This document shows positions 63,841 through 64,000 of a DNA stretch of 64,000 nt, piece by piece. The DNA comes from an uncultured Tenacibaculum sp. (GTDB taxonomy: Bacteria; Bacteroidota; Bacteroidia; Flavobacteriales; Flavobacteriaceae), in NCBI RefSeq assembly GCF_947499065.1, contig NZ_CANMMT010000012.1, positions 1 through 64,000 of the forward strand, read 5' to 3'. The notes beneath the pieces were generated by a model. That model was not told the origin of the DNA and did no database searches. It worked only from the letters and a program-made list of their open reading frames with translations. Every line of letters starts with the position of its first letter. Position 1 is the first letter of the stretch. Made by a program: the position numbers and the translations under genes.

Positions 63841-64000
63841 TGGCGCAATTTACGTTTTAAAAAAATATTTCAGCCTAAATTAAAAAGAGATTATCCCCAC
63901 AAATAACTATTCTTTTCCATCTTCATTTATCCCTAAACTTTAACTGTTAAAATCCAACTTTTATACAAAGCTTAACATTTTATCAATAATTTAAAAATCA

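Overview
The window is AT-rich DNA from a member of the Bacteroidota, most likely a marine Flavobacteriaceae. This rests on several observations: secreted proteins with type IX secretion (T9SS) C-terminal sorting domains, SusC/FecA-type TonB receptors with carboxypeptidase-like regulatory domains, DUF4249, DUF4175 and BatA-type membrane proteins, TAnnTTTG-type -7 promoter boxes, and a general lack of Shine-Dalgarno sites. The genus cannot be fixed from this sequence. No rRNA, tRNA, CRISPR array, insertion sequence or phage gene was seen.

Layout. Bases 1-1616 hold the 5' part of a secreted FG-GAP/VCBS protein that runs off the left edge. Bases 1871-12733 are a leftward housekeeping block: tldD, tldE/pmbA, DUF4159, MoxR ATPase, DUF58, BatA-like, DUF4175 and a membrane protein. 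Bases 13164-27945 hold two regulator plus surface-protein modules (propeller regulator with a G8/beta-helix protein; TPR regulator with a six-module leucine-rich-repeat protein). Bases 28127-31467 hold two TetR regulators, an SRPBCC protein, an RNHCP zinc protein and rsgA. Bases 31552-44332 hold a third module, a 3581-residue MBG-repeat protein and its TPR regulator. Bases 44676-48845 are an ECF sigma / FecR / TonB-receptor signalling operon. Bases 48923-53923 are a SigZ-type sigma factor with an arsenite-methyltransferase-like enzyme, a cysteine-rich membrane protein, CcdA, a PAP2 phosphatase and a C-S lyase. A TetM-like GTPase (53996-55978) and a PQQ-like propeller protein (56206-58125) follow. 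An AraC-type regulator / TonB receptor / DUF4249 / lipoprotein cluster closes the window.

How the parts may work together. Three times a membrane-anchored regulator with a C-terminal LuxR-like helix-turn-helix lies beside a large T9SS-exported protein. The two giant proteins also share a homologous C-terminal block of roughly 500 residues, and each is followed within 5-6 bases by a paralogous 56-58-residue ORF, so two of the loci look like diverged copies of one cassette. Two promoter families can be read by eye. AATAGGG-N17-GTACA occurs four times: before the VCBS gene, the MBG giant and fecR, and divergently beside the ECF sigma gene. GCGTC-N14-[AG]CGTCTA occurs three times: before sigZ, the methyltransferase gene and the Cys-rich/CcdA operon. 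These imply two sigma-factor regulons contained partly within this window. All regulatory assignments are inference from sequence pattern only.
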